Assembly: GCF_024741815.1 (NCBI RefSeq)
Contig: NZ_CP102951.1
Location: forward strand, 620,001-684,000
Length of the DNA: 64,000 nt
Source: Pseudomonas sp. LS1212
GTDB lineage: Bacteria > Pseudomonadota > Gammaproteobacteria > Pseudomonadales > Pseudomonadaceae
Direction of reading: 5' to 3'
Both the position numbers and the translations under genes were made by a program. Below, piece by piece: positions 39,420 through 48,936 of the stretch. Numbering within the stretch: position 1 is the stretch's first letter; each line of letters begins with the position of its first letter. Below the pieces are notes generated by a model. That model ran no database searches, was not told where the DNA came from, and was given only the letters and a program-made list of their open reading frames with translations.

Positions 39420-39863
39420 ATGAAAGCAGGCCTCCCCACCCGGCAAAAAGGTGCTGCCGCCATCGAGTTCGCGATGGTTTTCGTGATCTTTTTCGCGGTC
39501 TTCTACGCGGTGGTCAGCTACAGCCTGCCACTGTTGATGATGCAGTCCTTCAATGAGGCTACCTCCGAGGCGGTGCGCCGTTGCGTGGCCCTCGACCCCG
39601 CCAGCGCCACTTACAGTGCCGATATAGATGCCAAGGCCAAGGAAGTACTCACGCAGCAGTTGGCCTGGATGCCCAATACGCTGGGCTTTGCGCTGGACAC
39701 GGATGCCACGGTGACGTTGTCGCCGGCTAAGTTGCTCACCGTCCGGATCGACTACCCCAAAGGCAAACTGGGGCTGGCGATTCCCTTTCTCATTCTTCCA
39801 GGAATAGGCGAAGTGCCCCGCTTGCCGGACAATCTCAGTGCCGAAGCGAGCCTGCAGCTTTGA
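39420..39863 (+). CDS. tadE: TadE-like pseudopilin
   Basis: A 147-residue minor pilin-like protein. The segment RQKGAAAIEFAMVFVIFFAV contains a prepilin cut site, Gly11 / AAAIEF with Glu at +5, then a hydrophobic helix. The C-terminal part is periplasmic. FppA is expected to process it. Start at ATG 39420 just before the basic leader. Its stop overlaps the TTG of pprA by four bases, so structural and sensory genes are coupled. Confidence 0.88.
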   Translation: MKAGLPTRQKGAAAIEFAMVFVIFFAVFYAVVSYSLPLLMMQSFNEATSEAVRRCVALDPASATYSADIDAKAKEVLTQQLAWMPNTLGFALDTDATVTLSPAKLLTVRIDYPKGKLGLAIPFLILPGIGEVPRLPDNLSAEASLQL

Positions 39864-42598
39864 GTGCCGGCCAGACGTTGTTCAGCCGCTGGCGCAGCCG
39901 CGGCACAGAAGCACTTCCCGAAGCCCCGGAGCCACCGCCGCTGCCGGCGGTGGGCTTGCAGATCTGGCTGGACGATCAGGCGCGTGTGCTGCGCCTGGCG
40001 GGCCCCTTGCGCCCGGCGCTGGCGTTGCCGACCCACAGCGGTGCGACGTTGATCGACTATGTTCAGCCTCAGAGCCGTCTGGTACTCGAAGGAAACCCTG
40101 TCGAGTGGCAAGGCCAGACCCTGGACCTGGACTTCAAGGGGCCGGCCGGGCAGACGCTGCATACCCGCGGGTGGCTGTTGCAACACCCCGGGGGCTGGAT
40201 GCTGCAGATGTTCGATGTCGGCGACCTGATCCAGGAGCGTTGGCAGGCCCGCAGCCAGGAGCAGAATCAGCGACTGGCCCGGGACATCAATACGCAATTG
40301 CGCCAGTGCGATCCAGCGCGCCTGCCGACCGTGACGAGTGACCAACTGCAGGCGCTGGCACAACGCTGGCGGCTGTCGCGGGTGGCATTGCTGTTGCACA
40401 ACGGGCAGGGTTGGCAGACCTTCGCCGACGCACTTGGCGGCGCTTTTCAGGGGCTGTGGCCGAGCGATGCGCGTTTGAGCGGTCAATTGCAAAGGTGCGA
40501 GCAGAGGCCGGTGTGTTCAACCGATCATCCGGACCTGCATCGGCTGTTCGGCAGCAGTGCCGTGTTGCTGCTGCCCTACTGCAGCGACGGCGCCGTGCAA
40601 GCCTGGCTGCTTTGCGCCAGTGCGGCCGGCCAACCACTGGACATGTTGCTGGAGCGCGATGGCGAGCCATTGTTGGCAGCGCTGGCGGCCCCCTTGCTCA
40701 GCCGCCTGGCCGAGCAGCGGCACCGGCATCAGTTGCAGCGCCTGGAAGCCTTGCAAGGCTTGCTCGACACCGGCTGGTGGGAGTTTCAGGCAGAAGGCGA
40801 ACAGGTATTGCTGGCGCCCTCCCTGGTCGAAACGCTTGAACTTGAAACCCACGCGCCAACGCTGTCCGCCCTGCTGGAATCCATCCATCCCGCCGACCGC
40901 GAAGAACTGGGCAGCCGATTGCGCGCATTGCAGCAGCACGGCACGCCGCTGCTGCAGTGCATACGCTTGTATCGGCCCGGGCAAGAGCCGCTTTGGTACC
41001 GTATCAGCGGCCAGGTGCTGGGCAAGGGGCAGACACGTCGGGTCATCGGCTTCATGCTCGACATCAGCGATATCAAGAACCAGCAACAACAAGCGGCCGC
41101 CGCCCATGCCCGGCTGGACAACCTGATTGCCAGCTCGCCGGCGGTGATCTACATCCAGCGCTATGAGGAAGGTGCGCTACGACCGGACTTTTTCAGCGCC
41201 AGCCTGGAGCCGCTGCTGGGCTGGACGCGGGAACAATGCCAACAGGCCGAGCTGTCGCAGTGGGTACACCCGGACGATCGCGCGCTGTATTTCGAGCGCA
41301 CGCGCACGCTGTTGCGCGAAGGCCAGGTGCGCAGCCGCTATCGCCTGCTGGACAGTCGTGGCGACTATCACTGGCTGCTCGATGAGGCGCGCCTGTTGCG
41401 CAATGACCTTGGCATACCGACGGAGGCCGTCGGACTCTGGCTGGATGTGACCGAAGCGACCCAGGCGGGCGAAAAGGTGCGCCAGAGCGAGGAGCGCTAC
41501 CGGATTCTGGTCGAAGATTCGCCGGCGATGATCTGCCGCTACCGCCCGGACTTGACCCTGATCTTCGGCAATCAACCGTTGGCCACTTACCTGGAATGCG
41601 CGCCGCAGGACCTGCCCGGCATCGATTTGGGCAGTTGGTTGTCGCCGGAGCAACGCCAGGCCTTTGCCGAGCGCTTGGCCAGCTTGAGCCCCGAACAGCC
41701 GGTGAGCACGGCAGAAATCTCATTGCAACTGCCCGGGCGCGAACATGCCTGGTGGGTCTGGTCCGATCGCGGCGTGTTCGATGCGGACGGTCGTCTGATC
41801 GAAGTCCAGGCCGTGGGGCGCGACAACACCGAGGTGCGTCGCACCCAGCAGCAACTGACCCAGAGCGCGAAGATGGCCACCCTTGGCGAAATGGCCACCG
41901 GGCTTGCCCATGAGATCAATCAGCCGCTCAATGTCATGCGCATGGCCATCGTCAATGTGCTCAAGCGCCTGGGCAATGGCGATGTGCAGATCGATTACCT
42001 GCAGGACAAACTCAACCGCATCGATGCCCAGGTCCAGCGCGCGGCACGGGTGGTCGACCACATGCGAGTGTTTGGTCGTCGTTCGGAAGTCGAGCAGCAA
42101 TTGTTTGATCCCAAGCTTGCGGTGGAGGGCACCTTGTCGCTGCTCTCTGAAGGCCTGCGTGGCAAGGGCGTGGAACTGCGCGTGGCCGAGATGCATACGC
42201 AGACTCAGGTGCGCGGGCATGTCGACCAGCTTGAGCAGGTGCTGATCAATCTGCTGGTCAACGCCCGCGATGCCTTGCTCGGCAAACGTGAAGGCAATCG
42301 CGACTTTCAGCCGTGGATCGCGGTCAGGATCGAGCATGACAGCGCCTCGGTGCGGCTGTTGGTCGAGGACAATGGCGGTGGTATTGATCCACGCCTTCTG
42401 GAGCGGATATTCGAGCCGTTTTTCACCACCAAGCCGGTGGGGGTGGGTACCGGGTTGGGGTTGTCGGTCAGTTACGGGATCATCGACAACATGGGGGGCT
42501 GCCTGAGTGTCAGAAATGCCGAGGAGGGGGCACGGTTTTGTATTGAGCTGCCGGCTGTGCCGGTTGATCACATTACCAGTGAGACGCGACCAGCATGA
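39860..42598 (+). CDS. pprA: PAS-domain sensor histidine kinase PprA
   Basis: A 912-residue kinase with no obvious membrane helix. The N-terminal 280 residues are poorly defined. Three PAS-like modules follow (about 290-410, 415-535, 545-665). Phosphorylatable His684 lies in [15 protein letters not shown], and the ATPase domain has [18 protein letters not shown] and [11 protein letters not shown]. Partner of PprB by synteny. It opens with TTG at 39860 inside the tadE stop (TTGA). Its last 31 bases overlap the tadG 3' end on the other strand. Confidence 0.9.
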   Translation: MSAGQTLFSRWRSRGTEALPEAPEPPPLPAVGLQIWLDDQARVLRLAGPLRPALALPTHSGATLIDYVQPQSRLVLEGNPVEWQGQTLDLDFKGPAGQTLHTRGWLLQHPGGWMLQMFDVGDLIQERWQARSQEQNQRLARDINTQLRQCDPARLPTVTSDQLQALAQRWRLSRVALLLHNGQGWQTFADALGGAFQGLWPSDARLSGQLQRCEQRPVCSTDHPDLHRLFGSSAVLLLPYCSDGAVQAWLLCASAAGQPLDMLLERDGEPLLAALAAPLLSRLAEQRHRHQLQRLEALQGLLDTGWWEFQAEGEQVLLAPSLVETLELETHAPTLSALLESIHPADREELGSRLRALQQHGTPLLQCIRLYRPGQEPLWYRISGQVLGKGQTRRVIGFMLDISDIKNQQQQAAAAHARLDNLIASSPAVIYIQRYEEGALRPDFFSASLEPLLGWTREQCQQAELSQWVHPDDRALYFERTRTLLREGQVRSRYRLLDSRGDYHWLLDEARLLRNDLGIPTEAVGLWLDVTEATQAGEKVRQSEERYRILVEDSPAMICRYRPDLTLIFGNQPLATYLECAPQDLPGIDLGSWLSPEQRQAFAERLASLSPEQPVSTAEISLQLPGREHAWWVWSDRGVFDADGRLIEVQAVGRDNTEVRRTQQQLTQSAKMATLGEMATGLAHEINQPLNVMRMAIVNVLKRLGNGDVQIDYLQDKLNRIDAQVQRAARVVDHMRVFGRRSEVEQQLFDPKLAVEGTLSLLSEGLRGKGVELRVAEMHTQTQVRGHVDQLEQVLINLLVNARDALLGKREGNRDFQPWIAVRIEHDSASVRLLVEDNGGGIDPRLLERIFEPFFTTKPVGVGTGLGLSVSYGIIDNMGGCLSVRNAEEGARFCIELPAVPVDHITSETRPA

Positions 42599-44565
42599 CA
42601 ACTGAGGTTGGCGCCGACTTCAACCTTGTTCAGATCAATCCCGAGGCTGGCCAACAAAGTATTGATCAGGGTATCGAGCAACGGATTGAGCACGGTTTTG
42701 ATTGCAGTGATCAGCAAGTCAGTGACGGTGCTCAGAATCGAGCCCAGGCCACTCACCAGATTGCCCAGTAAGTTGCCGGATGCAGGTGTGTACATGTCGA
42801 CATGGAGACCATCCACTGTGTTCGTGAGGCTGCTGACCACATTACTGGTGGCGTAAGTGTAGTAAAACGGAGGCATGGAAATTTCCGGCAGATTGGGCGA
42901 AGCGTACATGTGAGACATGTTGGCGTTCTGCCCCACCGTGGTATCGGCGTAGACACCGATGCCGCCGCCTACCGAAGGGATTCGTGGGTCGCAACTGACT
43001 GGCAGTAAGAGGATCTTGCGGCAGGTCTTCACGCCGATATCGATTACCTTCAAGGGCTTGACCACAACCGCAGGGGGGGCGATGTTCGTGCCGAAAGCGG
43101 CGGAAGGATCAATCTGGCCGATTTTCAGATCTACCACCGAGGTGGTGGTGTTGCTGGTAAGGGTTTTATTGGTCGAGCTGACGCAGCTGTAAGCCGTGAC
43201 GTAGCTATTGGCACTGGCGGCATCCAGCGCCACATCGATACGAACAGGGGCTGGAAGCAACTCAATATCCGGCACCTCGCAGGGCGCGCCCAGCAAGCAG
43301 GACAGCGAGTCGATGGTGCCCACCAGATCAAGACCGAGTAAGGCATTGAGGGTGTTGGTCAGTGGTGCCGCCAGATTTGTGACTGCATTCACCAACGGAA
43401 TTATGGCATCGAGAACAGGCAAGTTGATCGAAAGCAGCGTTCTAACCTGCGCGGTGCGTACATAAATGCGATCAGGCCCCAGAGGATCTATCGCAGCCTT
43501 TTGTGGATTGCCGATGGCCGACATCTGTGGCGGCTCAAGTACCTGAACTCTCGCAGTGATTTGTGCAAGGCCGGCCAGATCAATCGGCAATTGCGCCACC
43601 AGGCCGTTTTTCTTGTTGGCCAGTTGCACGACGCTTTCGATCAAGCTAAACAGCTGCAAATCAACATCCAGTGCCGACACCTTGGTGCCGCTCTCGATAT
43701 GCAGCATATTGCCCAGCACTACTTCGGTCGTCCCGGCGGCGACCTTCAGCGCTTGCAAACTCATGATGGTGGCGGTAGCCCCTAGCGTACCGTTCGGGTC
43801 CAGCACATTGACGGTGGTTTGGATCAACTGGCTGACATCAATGGTGTTACTCAGCACCTGGTCATAACCGGCAGCGGTAAGGCCGATATCAATCTTGAGA
43901 CGATCCAGATAACCGAGCAGATCGATATTGGTGTCGATCAAGCCATTCCAGCCAGCCACGCTGACATTCAGATTACCGCCCAAGAGCCCGCCGAAGAGCT
44001 GATTCAATATGGCGGATTTACTTGTGTCCACGGACAGCAATGTACTGCGAATGGTTAGCGCCGCGACGGGGGGCGCAACGGAGGCCACCGCCATGGCAGT
44101 CAAGTTGATATTAGGGTCCGCCGGAGCGCCTCCGAACAACGCACCGACGCCGGCGGCGATGCTGCGGGGCACAGTCTGGCTGACCCGCACACGAATGACT
44201 TCGTTTTTATTCGGGTCGGCACTGAAGGTTCGAAGGTGATTGGCATCAGATACCAAAGTGCCGCAGGCGACCGCGAGCGTGCGAGTATTGTCGGGAAGGG
44301 GGAACCCATTGCGAATGGCGCTCTCGGTCGCGTAAGTCGTAGCGGTTGCGCCGATGGCACAGTCTCCGCCCCGGCTGGCCGCCTCCAGCGCCGCCATGTC
44401 CACCACCCGCTGCAGCTTGCGTTGTTCCATGTAGAGCCGACCGCTATCGATCACCACCAGCATGAACAGCAATGCCGTGCCCAAAGTGAGTGCCGCCATC
44501 AAGCCAATCGCCCCATGTTGCCGACGGGGCCCAGACAGCCGTGCACGGGGGATACGGGGCGACAT
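42568..44565 (-). CDS. tadG: TadG-like pilus-associated protein
   Basis: A 665-residue protein with an N-terminal membrane helix in GLMAALTLGTALLFMLVVID, after a basic leader RRQHGAIG, and a large Ser/Thr/Val-rich extracytoplasmic region of repeated beta-like segments. The Tad-associated N-terminus (DSGRLYMEQRKLQRVVDMAA) is clear; the rest is divergent. Start at ATG 44565 was chosen for the basic leader. Here it stands downstream of pprA on the opposite strand, not in the tad operon, and its codons look slightly less GC-rich than those of its neighbours. Confidence 0.85.
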   Translation of the reverse strand: MSPRIPRARLSGPRRQHGAIGLMAALTLGTALLFMLVVIDSGRLYMEQRKLQRVVDMAALEAASRGGDCAIGATATTYATESAIRNGFPLPDNTRTLAVACGTLVSDANHLRTFSADPNKNEVIRVRVSQTVPRSIAAGVGALFGGAPADPNINLTAMAVASVAPPVAALTIRSTLLSVDTSKSAILNQLFGGLLGGNLNVSVAGWNGLIDTNIDLLGYLDRLKIDIGLTAAGYDQVLSNTIDVSQLIQTTVNVLDPNGTLGATATIMSLQALKVAAGTTEVVLGNMLHIESGTKVSALDVDLQLFSLIESVVQLANKKNGLVAQLPIDLAGLAQITARVQVLEPPQMSAIGNPQKAAIDPLGPDRIYVRTAQVRTLLSINLPVLDAIIPLVNAVTNLAAPLTNTLNALLGLDLVGTIDSLSCLLGAPCEVPDIELLPAPVRIDVALDAASANSYVTAYSCVSSTNKTLTSNTTTSVVDLKIGQIDPSAAFGTNIAPPAVVVKPLKVIDIGVKTCRKILLLPVSCDPRIPSVGGGIGVYADTTVGQNANMSHMYASPNLPEISMPPFYYTYATSNVVSSLTNTVDGLHVDMYTPASGNLLGNLVSGLGSILSTVTDLLITAIKTVLNPLLDTLINTLLASLGIDLNKVEVGANLSCHAGRVSLVM

Positions 44566-44687
44566 CGAGCACTCCTTTACCGGCGCCTGGCCGAGGGCAA
44601 ACATCCTGTGATGTACGCCAGTGTAGTCAAGGCTCGGGGAGGGTGCTGGCCAGTCGCCATGAAGGCGACTGGCGCAAGGCTGCAATG

Positions 44688-45248
44688 TTATTTCGGCGGG
44701 TAGTTGGACAGGACCTTGGCCACGGTTTTCTGGATTGCCGTGTTGCGTTCGTTCGGGCCCGGTGGGTAGTTGTTCATGATCTGTTCGGCGCTGCCACGCC
44801 AGACCAGTTTGCCGTCCCGGGCATCGAGCATGTCGACCTGAATGGTGGCTACCTTGTAATCAATACTGCGGGTTTCGTTGTACATCGGGCCACCCCAGTA
44901 ATTGCCGTAGTAACCGCCCCAGCCGCCACCATAGTGGGTGGTGATCTGTTGCTGGCGGTTCTCCACGATCAAGTAGGTTTGTACGTTGAGGTCACCCTTG
45001 CTGCTGGCCTGGGCCGGGCGCAGGCCGCGTTGATCCAGCTGGTCGCTGACGGCCTGGCGGATACGCTGCTCGGTCAGGTCGCTCTTGATGCGTGGATCGT
45101 CCGGGCGGTATTGCAGGGCAGGCTCTTTCCACGTCCAGCTTCTGTACGCGGCAAAATCACGGCTGGCGTCGAAGTCCTGGCTGACTCTGCGGGTCTCGCA
45201 GGCGCTGAGCAAAATGGCCAGAGAGAGTAAAGCGAGACTGCGGAACAT
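44688..45248 (-). CDS. DUF4136 lipoprotein
   Basis: A 186-residue lipoprotein with lipobox LSAC (Cys17) and a DUF4136 domain (about 25-182). Middle part rich in Gly/Tyr/Trp (HYGGGWGGYYGNYWGGPMY). Function unknown. Forms a tandem pair with the next gene, 55 bases upstream in transcription; the two share the segment DQRGLRPA and the C-terminal AVQK/TVAKVL-YPP pattern, so they look like an ancient duplication. Confidence 0.85.
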   Translation of the reverse strand: MFRSLALLSLAILLSACETRRVSQDFDASRDFAAYRSWTWKEPALQYRPDDPRIKSDLTEQRIRQAVSDQLDQRGLRPAQASSKGDLNVQTYLIVENRQQQITTHYGGGWGGYYGNYWGGPMYNETRSIDYKVATIQVDMLDARDGKLVWRGSAEQIMNNYPPGPNERNTAIQKTVAKVLSNYPPK

Positions 45249-45303
45249 GATGATTTCTCCGGTTGCCTTGGGGGCATGGGCAGCCTCGACAAAGCGATCT
45301 GCC

Positions 45304-45942
45304 CTAGCTAGGAGGATACGCCGTCAGGGCTTTTTGCACAGCTTTGTGTAAAGCCTCGTTACGCTCGCTCAGACTGCCCTGGCTACTGGTCTCGGCGCTG
45401 GCGCTCCAGACCGGTTGGCCACTGCTGCCGTCGAACAGCTCGATGCGTACCACCACCACTTCGACCGCGTAGGTACGCACGATCGGGACGCTGCCATACA
45501 GACCGTAGCCATTGCCGTAGCGGCCATAGCGATCGTAACCGTAGCCGCCGTAGCCATAGCTGCCATAACCCCCATAACCATAATCATCGCGCACTTGCCG
45601 CAGGCGGGTTTCCAGGCGCATGTCGGCGGCTACGCGCAGGTCGGCCGGGTTATTGCCCCGCGCCGGGCGCAAGCCGCGCTGGTCCAGTGCATTGCTCACG
45701 GCCTCGGCGACCTGCGCTGAATCGGCCCAGGCGCTGCCGGCAGGCGGCTGGCCATCGAGCCAGGCCCAGTTGCGATAGCGGCCGTAGTCGCGTGGTGGCG
45801 CGGGATAGGCACTGGCATCGAAGGTGTGGGCCGCTTGCGGTGGCGCAGGCGGCAGCGGGTTGGAGCTGGCAGTGTAGGGGTTGGTCCCCTGGCAGGCGCC
45901 CAGCCCCAGGAACAGCAGGCCAAAAGCAATACGGCGTAGCAT
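45304..45942 (-). CDS. DUF4136 lipoprotein with Gly/Tyr-rich insert
   Basis: A 212-residue lipoprotein, lipobox LGAC (Cys17), DUF4136 domain. Residues 121-150 are a low-complexity tract with 11 Tyr and 13 Gly of 30, built of YG and GGY units. This is reminiscent of adhesive or phase-separating segments, but no role is known. First of a tandem pair with the gene at 44688. It lies 25 bases from the CmoM-like gene, same strand. Confidence 0.85.
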   Translation of the reverse strand: MLRRIAFGLLFLGLGACQGTNPYTASSNPLPPAPPQAAHTFDASAYPAPPRDYGRYRNWAWLDGQPPAGSAWADSAQVAEAVSNALDQRGLRPARGNNPADLRVAADMRLETRLRQVRDDYGYGGYGSYGYGGYGYDRYGRYGNGYGLYGSVPIVRTYAVEVVVVRIELFDGSSGQPVWSASAETSSQGSLSERNEALHKAVQKALTAYPPS

Positions 45943-45967
45943 GTCACTCTCCCCGGCGAGGGCTCAT

Positions 45968-46717
45968 TCAGACCGGACGGCAGATCCAGTGCAGGTAACG
46001 TCCGAGGCCGGCGTAGGCCGGATGGCGGCGGTGCGCCAGTTCCATTTCCAGCAGGTCAATCAGTTCGGCTTTTGCCTGAAATTCGGTCGGCATGTAGTCG
46101 TGGAAAACCCGCACCCCGCTCTGTGTTTCGACCAGCCAGTAACCACCAAGTTGCGCCTGCAGCTCACGCGGATCAAGCGGCATTTGTGGGGTCAGGCTCT
46201 GCTTTTCGCCGGCCAGTTTGTTCTTGCGCAGTTTGCGGAAATGGCCCTTGAGCAGGTTGCGGTACACCAGCGCATCGCGGTTATAAAAGGCCAGCGACAA
46301 CCAGCCACCCGGACGGGTCAACTGGTGCAGCACAGGCAGGATGGCGTGGGGTTCGGCCAGCCATTCGAGCACGGCATGGCAGAGCACCAGGTCATAGGGT
46401 TGGGTGAGTTGCCCAAGCAGTTCCTGCCAGGGTGCCTGGATGAACGTCGCGTCTTGCCCGGCGGCTGCGAAGCGTTCGCGCGCCGCGTTCAGCATGGGGG
46501 CGGCAGGTTCGGCCAGGGTCACCTGATGGCCGCGCTCGGCCAGCCACAGGGACATATGGCCCAAGCCGGCACCGATATCCAGCACACGCAAGGGGCGATC
46601 CGGCAAGGCTTCGGCCAGGTCCGCCTGGAGCACCGCCAGGCGTATGGCACCCTTGGCGCCGCCGTAGATTTTTTCGGCGAAGCGGGTTGCCAGTTCATCG
46701 AAGTGACGGTCACTCAT
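45968..46717 (-). CDS. cmoM: SAM-dependent methyltransferase, CmoM-like
   Basis: A 249-residue class I methyltransferase with SAM motif VLDIGAGLGHMSLWLAERGH near 46-65. The N-terminus MSDRHFDELATRFAEKIYGG is typical of CmoM (formerly SmtA), which methylates 5-carboxymethoxyuridine at the tRNA wobble position. The start ATG overlaps the stop of the MazG-like gene by four bases, so the two are coupled. Confidence 0.87.
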   Translation of the reverse strand: MSDRHFDELATRFAEKIYGGAKGAIRLAVLQADLAEALPDRPLRVLDIGAGLGHMSLWLAERGHQVTLAEPAAPMLNAARERFAAAGQDATFIQAPWQELLGQLTQPYDLVLCHAVLEWLAEPHAILPVLHQLTRPGGWLSLAFYNRDALVYRNLLKGHFRKLRKNKLAGEKQSLTPQMPLDPRELQAQLGGYWLVETQSGVRVFHDYMPTEFQAKAELIDLLEMELAHRRHPAYAGLGRYLHWICRPV

Positions 46718-47019
46718 CGGGCAAAGCGCCTTTCGCTGTCGGCCAGTTTGCTGCGCACGACTTGTTCCATATCCAGTCCCAGCTCGCTGCACAGCAACAG
46801 AAGGTAGAGGACCACATCGCCGACTTCCTGGCCGGCGTGTTCCAACTGTTCAGTAGACAACTGCCGCGACTGATCCTCACTGAGCCATTGGAAAATCTCC
46901 ACCAGCTCGGCCATTTCGACGCTGGCAGCCATGGCCAGGTTCTTCGGGCTGTGAAAGCCGCGCCAGTCGTTGGTGTCGCGGATGCGGTGCAGGCGTTGGG
47001 TGAGTTCGTCTAGGTTCAT
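46714..47019 (-). CDS. MazG-fold nucleotide pyrophosphohydrolase
   Basis: A 101-residue all-alpha NTP pyrophosphatase of the RS21-C6/MazG-like family. Metal ligands are the glutamates in SVEMAELVEIFQW and the E-x-x-D of EVGDVVLYLLLL. Such enzymes clear non-canonical or excess dNTPs. ATG at 47019 gives MNLDELTQRLHRIRDTNDW with a GGAGG ribosome-binding site; the longer open frame runs into a REP element. Confidence 0.88.
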   Translation of the reverse strand: MNLDELTQRLHRIRDTNDWRGFHSPKNLAMAASVEMAELVEIFQWLSEDQSRQLSTEQLEHAGQEVGDVVLYLLLLCSELGLDMEQVVRSKLADSERRFAR

Positions 47020-47093
47020 GGGGGAGGTCTCCTGAAGGTGCATAGCTTCAGGGGGATGGGGATTTGGTGCAAGTATGAAGGTCCTGCGGACCT

Positions 47094-47171
47094 TATCGCG
47101 GGCAAGCCCGCTCCCACAATGGTGTGAGTGCCGCAGTACCTTGTGGGAGCTGGCTTGCCAGCGATGAGGCC
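47094..47171. repeat. Hybrid REP doublet (two different arm types)
   Basis: Left arm TATCGCGGGCAAGCCCGCTC... and right arm TTGTGGGAGCTGGCTTGCCA... belong to two REP subtypes found separately at 25943-26007 and 10348-10449. They still pair over the flanking GTGGGAGC part. It lies between the DUF6124 and MazG-like genes. Confidence 0.8.
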
Positions 47172-47179
47172 AGTGAAAT

Positions 47180-47572
47180 CTACACAGATGCCCTGCGGCC
47201 ATCCAACAACGCATCCACCACCGCCCGGGCCATTTCAATGGAATGAATCGTCGCCCCGATCAACCCACGCTCCACGCCACTGGCCTGCTCGCTGATTTCA
47301 TCGGCGGTCTGTTCCGCGCATTGCAGCAGCAAGGAGACATGCACCAGCGCATCCTCGGCATTGACCCCTTCGCGCACGGCGAACAGCGGGCGCTGCCAGC
47401 CGTCGTGGCAGCCGAAGGTGGCGATGCCGGTGGCTTTCAGGGTTTTGAGGAGGTCTTGCTGGCTGACGCCTTCTTTTAGCGCATGCAGGATCGCCTTGTT
47501 GGCGAGTTTCAGGAGGGTTGTGACGTCGTGGAGGGATTGGGTTTCGGGTGGGTCGGGTACGAGTTTTTTCAT
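47180..47572 (-). CDS. DUF6124 family protein
   Basis: A 130-residue protein starting MKKLVPDPPETQSLHDVTTL. I recognise this as the Pseudomonas DUF6124 type, soluble and helical, of unknown function and often present in several copies per genome. No catalytic motif. It is a single leftward gene preceded by 500 bases of repeat-bearing intergenic DNA. Confidence 0.75.
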   Translation of the reverse strand: MKKLVPDPPETQSLHDVTTLLKLANKAILHALKEGVSQQDLLKTLKATGIATFGCHDGWQRPLFAVREGVNAEDALVHVSLLLQCAEQTADEISEQASGVERGLIGATIHSIEMARAVVDALLDGRRASV

Positions 47573-47961
47573 GTTGTTACCTTAACGCTGGGGTCTGAAA
47601 AAACTGCCGAACTCGCTTCCACGCGAGAGGGGTGGCAGCCGTGCGCGGTGTGGAAGACCGGGTAGATTTGTCCACAGACCCCAAATGGACCCGGTGCACA
47701 CTAAAGTGCTCCGCGCACAGCCGCCATAACACGAAATAGCAGACGTAATGCGTCAGCCTTCGCTAGCGTGAGGTCTGAAAAAACTCCCGGACTTCCACAT
47801 CCAGGTCGCTGATTTTGCAGCGACGGACGCAGACTAGCCTTAAAGGTTTCACAGAGACAAGCAGCTAACAGGCTGGAGGGATTTTCTCGGAAATGTCCTA
47901 CAAATAACAGCACTCTGTTCAGAAAATAGCGCAAAGTTCGGATGAAGGTCCTTCGGCCCTT
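47573..47961. other. Gene-free stretch with a short direct repeat
   Basis: No ORF here looks coding. The sequence GGTCTGAAAAAACT-CCG-ACT occurs twice (47592-47613 and 47772-47793, differing at one or two bases) in the same orientation, each followed by a CTTCCAC motif. The first is joined to an imperfect stem (CTCGC...GCGAG). The pattern suggests a degenerated repeat element rather than a promoter. Confidence 0.5.
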
Positions 47962-48066
47962 AGCGCAGCCTGCGGCAGCGGCTACAGGGCCGGCGTACAC
48001 CCGTAGGGATGGCGTACACCTGTAGATACCGCTGCCGAAGGCTGCGCTCGACCGCGAAGCGGTCGC
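47962..48066. repeat. REP-type doublet downstream of the MaoC gene
   Basis: Arms AGCGCAGCCTGCGGCAGCGG... and CGCTGCCGAAGGCTGCGCTC... face each other. The spacer carries an extra tandem duplication, GGCGTACACC-GTAG, twice. This is the same family as 136-237. It begins just past the stop codon of the MaoC-like gene at 48080. Confidence 0.8.
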
Positions 48067-48079
48067 AATACCGCCAAAT

Positions 48080-48934
48080 CTACCCACCCGCCTCCCAACT
48101 CCCCACCATATGCACCAAATCCCCCTTGCCCGCCAACTGCAACTGCCCACCGGACCCCTTGGCACTCGCCGAAAGCACCACTTCACTGGGCAACCTCACC
48201 GGCTTGTGAAACTGCACCGCAATCTCGTAATTGGCCGCCGGCAAGCGTTCACGCAGCGCCGCCACGCTCATGGCCTTGATCCACATGCCATGGGCGATGG
48301 CCTGGGGAAAGCCGAACAGGCGGGCGCTGGTGGCGCTCAGGTGGATCGGGTTGTAGTCGCCACTCACCCGGGCATAGCGCCGGCCGGCCTCCTTGCCAGC
48401 GTACCAGCGGCTGACCTCGACCAGCGGCAACTGCGCCGCAATGACTTCGGCCGGCGGCTCGCCAGGCACCTTGGCCCCACGGTAGAGCATGGTGCTGACC
48501 TCTTCCCAGAGCGGGCCGAGCGCATCGTCGACCTGGGTGACCAAATCGAAGGTCGCTCCTTTGGCATGGGCTTGCAGGTTCTCCACGTGCACGCCGATCC
48601 GCGTACTGCTGACGGCGCCGAGCGGGCGCAGCACGCGTATGCGGTTATGCAGGTGCACCAGGCCGAGCAGGGTGAAGGGGAACGCCTTGTCCGTCATCAG
48701 CTGCATTTGCAGGGCGAACGCCATCACATGGGGATACGTCGCCGGCAGCAGGTTGCTTTCGCCAAAGCCACAGACCCGGCTATAGGCGACGACCCTGGCG
48801 GGGTCGACATTCACCCGGCAACGCAGGCCCAGCTCGGGCAGCTCGCTGCCGGTGATCTTGCGGTGCAGGACGGCCTTGCCATACAGCCCGGAGAGGTGTG
48901 GCGGGGTACTGAGGTCGTGCCATTGAATGGGCAT
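48080..48934 (-). CDS. MaoC-like hot-dog (R)-hydratase
   Basis: A 284-residue double hot-dog protein. The hydratase motif is in GDYNPIHLSATSARLFGF (Asp and His spaced as in MaoC enzymes) followed by AIAHGMW. It should hydrate or dehydrate 2-enoyl-thioesters. ATG at 48934 has a GGGAG site and starts 2 bases after the stop of the FabG-type reductase, so they are one operon. Together with the thiolase across the divergent promoter they cover three steps of acyl chain elongation or beta-oxidation. Resembles mycobacterial HtdX by context. Confidence 0.88.
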   Translation of the reverse strand: MPIQWHDLSTPPHLSGLYGKAVLHRKITGSELPELGLRCRVNVDPARVVAYSRVCGFGESNLLPATYPHVMAFALQMQLMTDKAFPFTLLGLVHLHNRIRVLRPLGAVSSTRIGVHVENLQAHAKGATFDLVTQVDDALGPLWEEVSTMLYRGAKVPGEPPAEVIAAQLPLVEVSRWYAGKEAGRRYARVSGDYNPIHLSATSARLFGFPQAIAHGMWIKAMSVAALRERLPAANYEIAVQFHKPVRLPSEVVLSASAKGSGGQLQLAGKGDLVHMVGSWEAGG

Positions 48935-48936
48935 GT

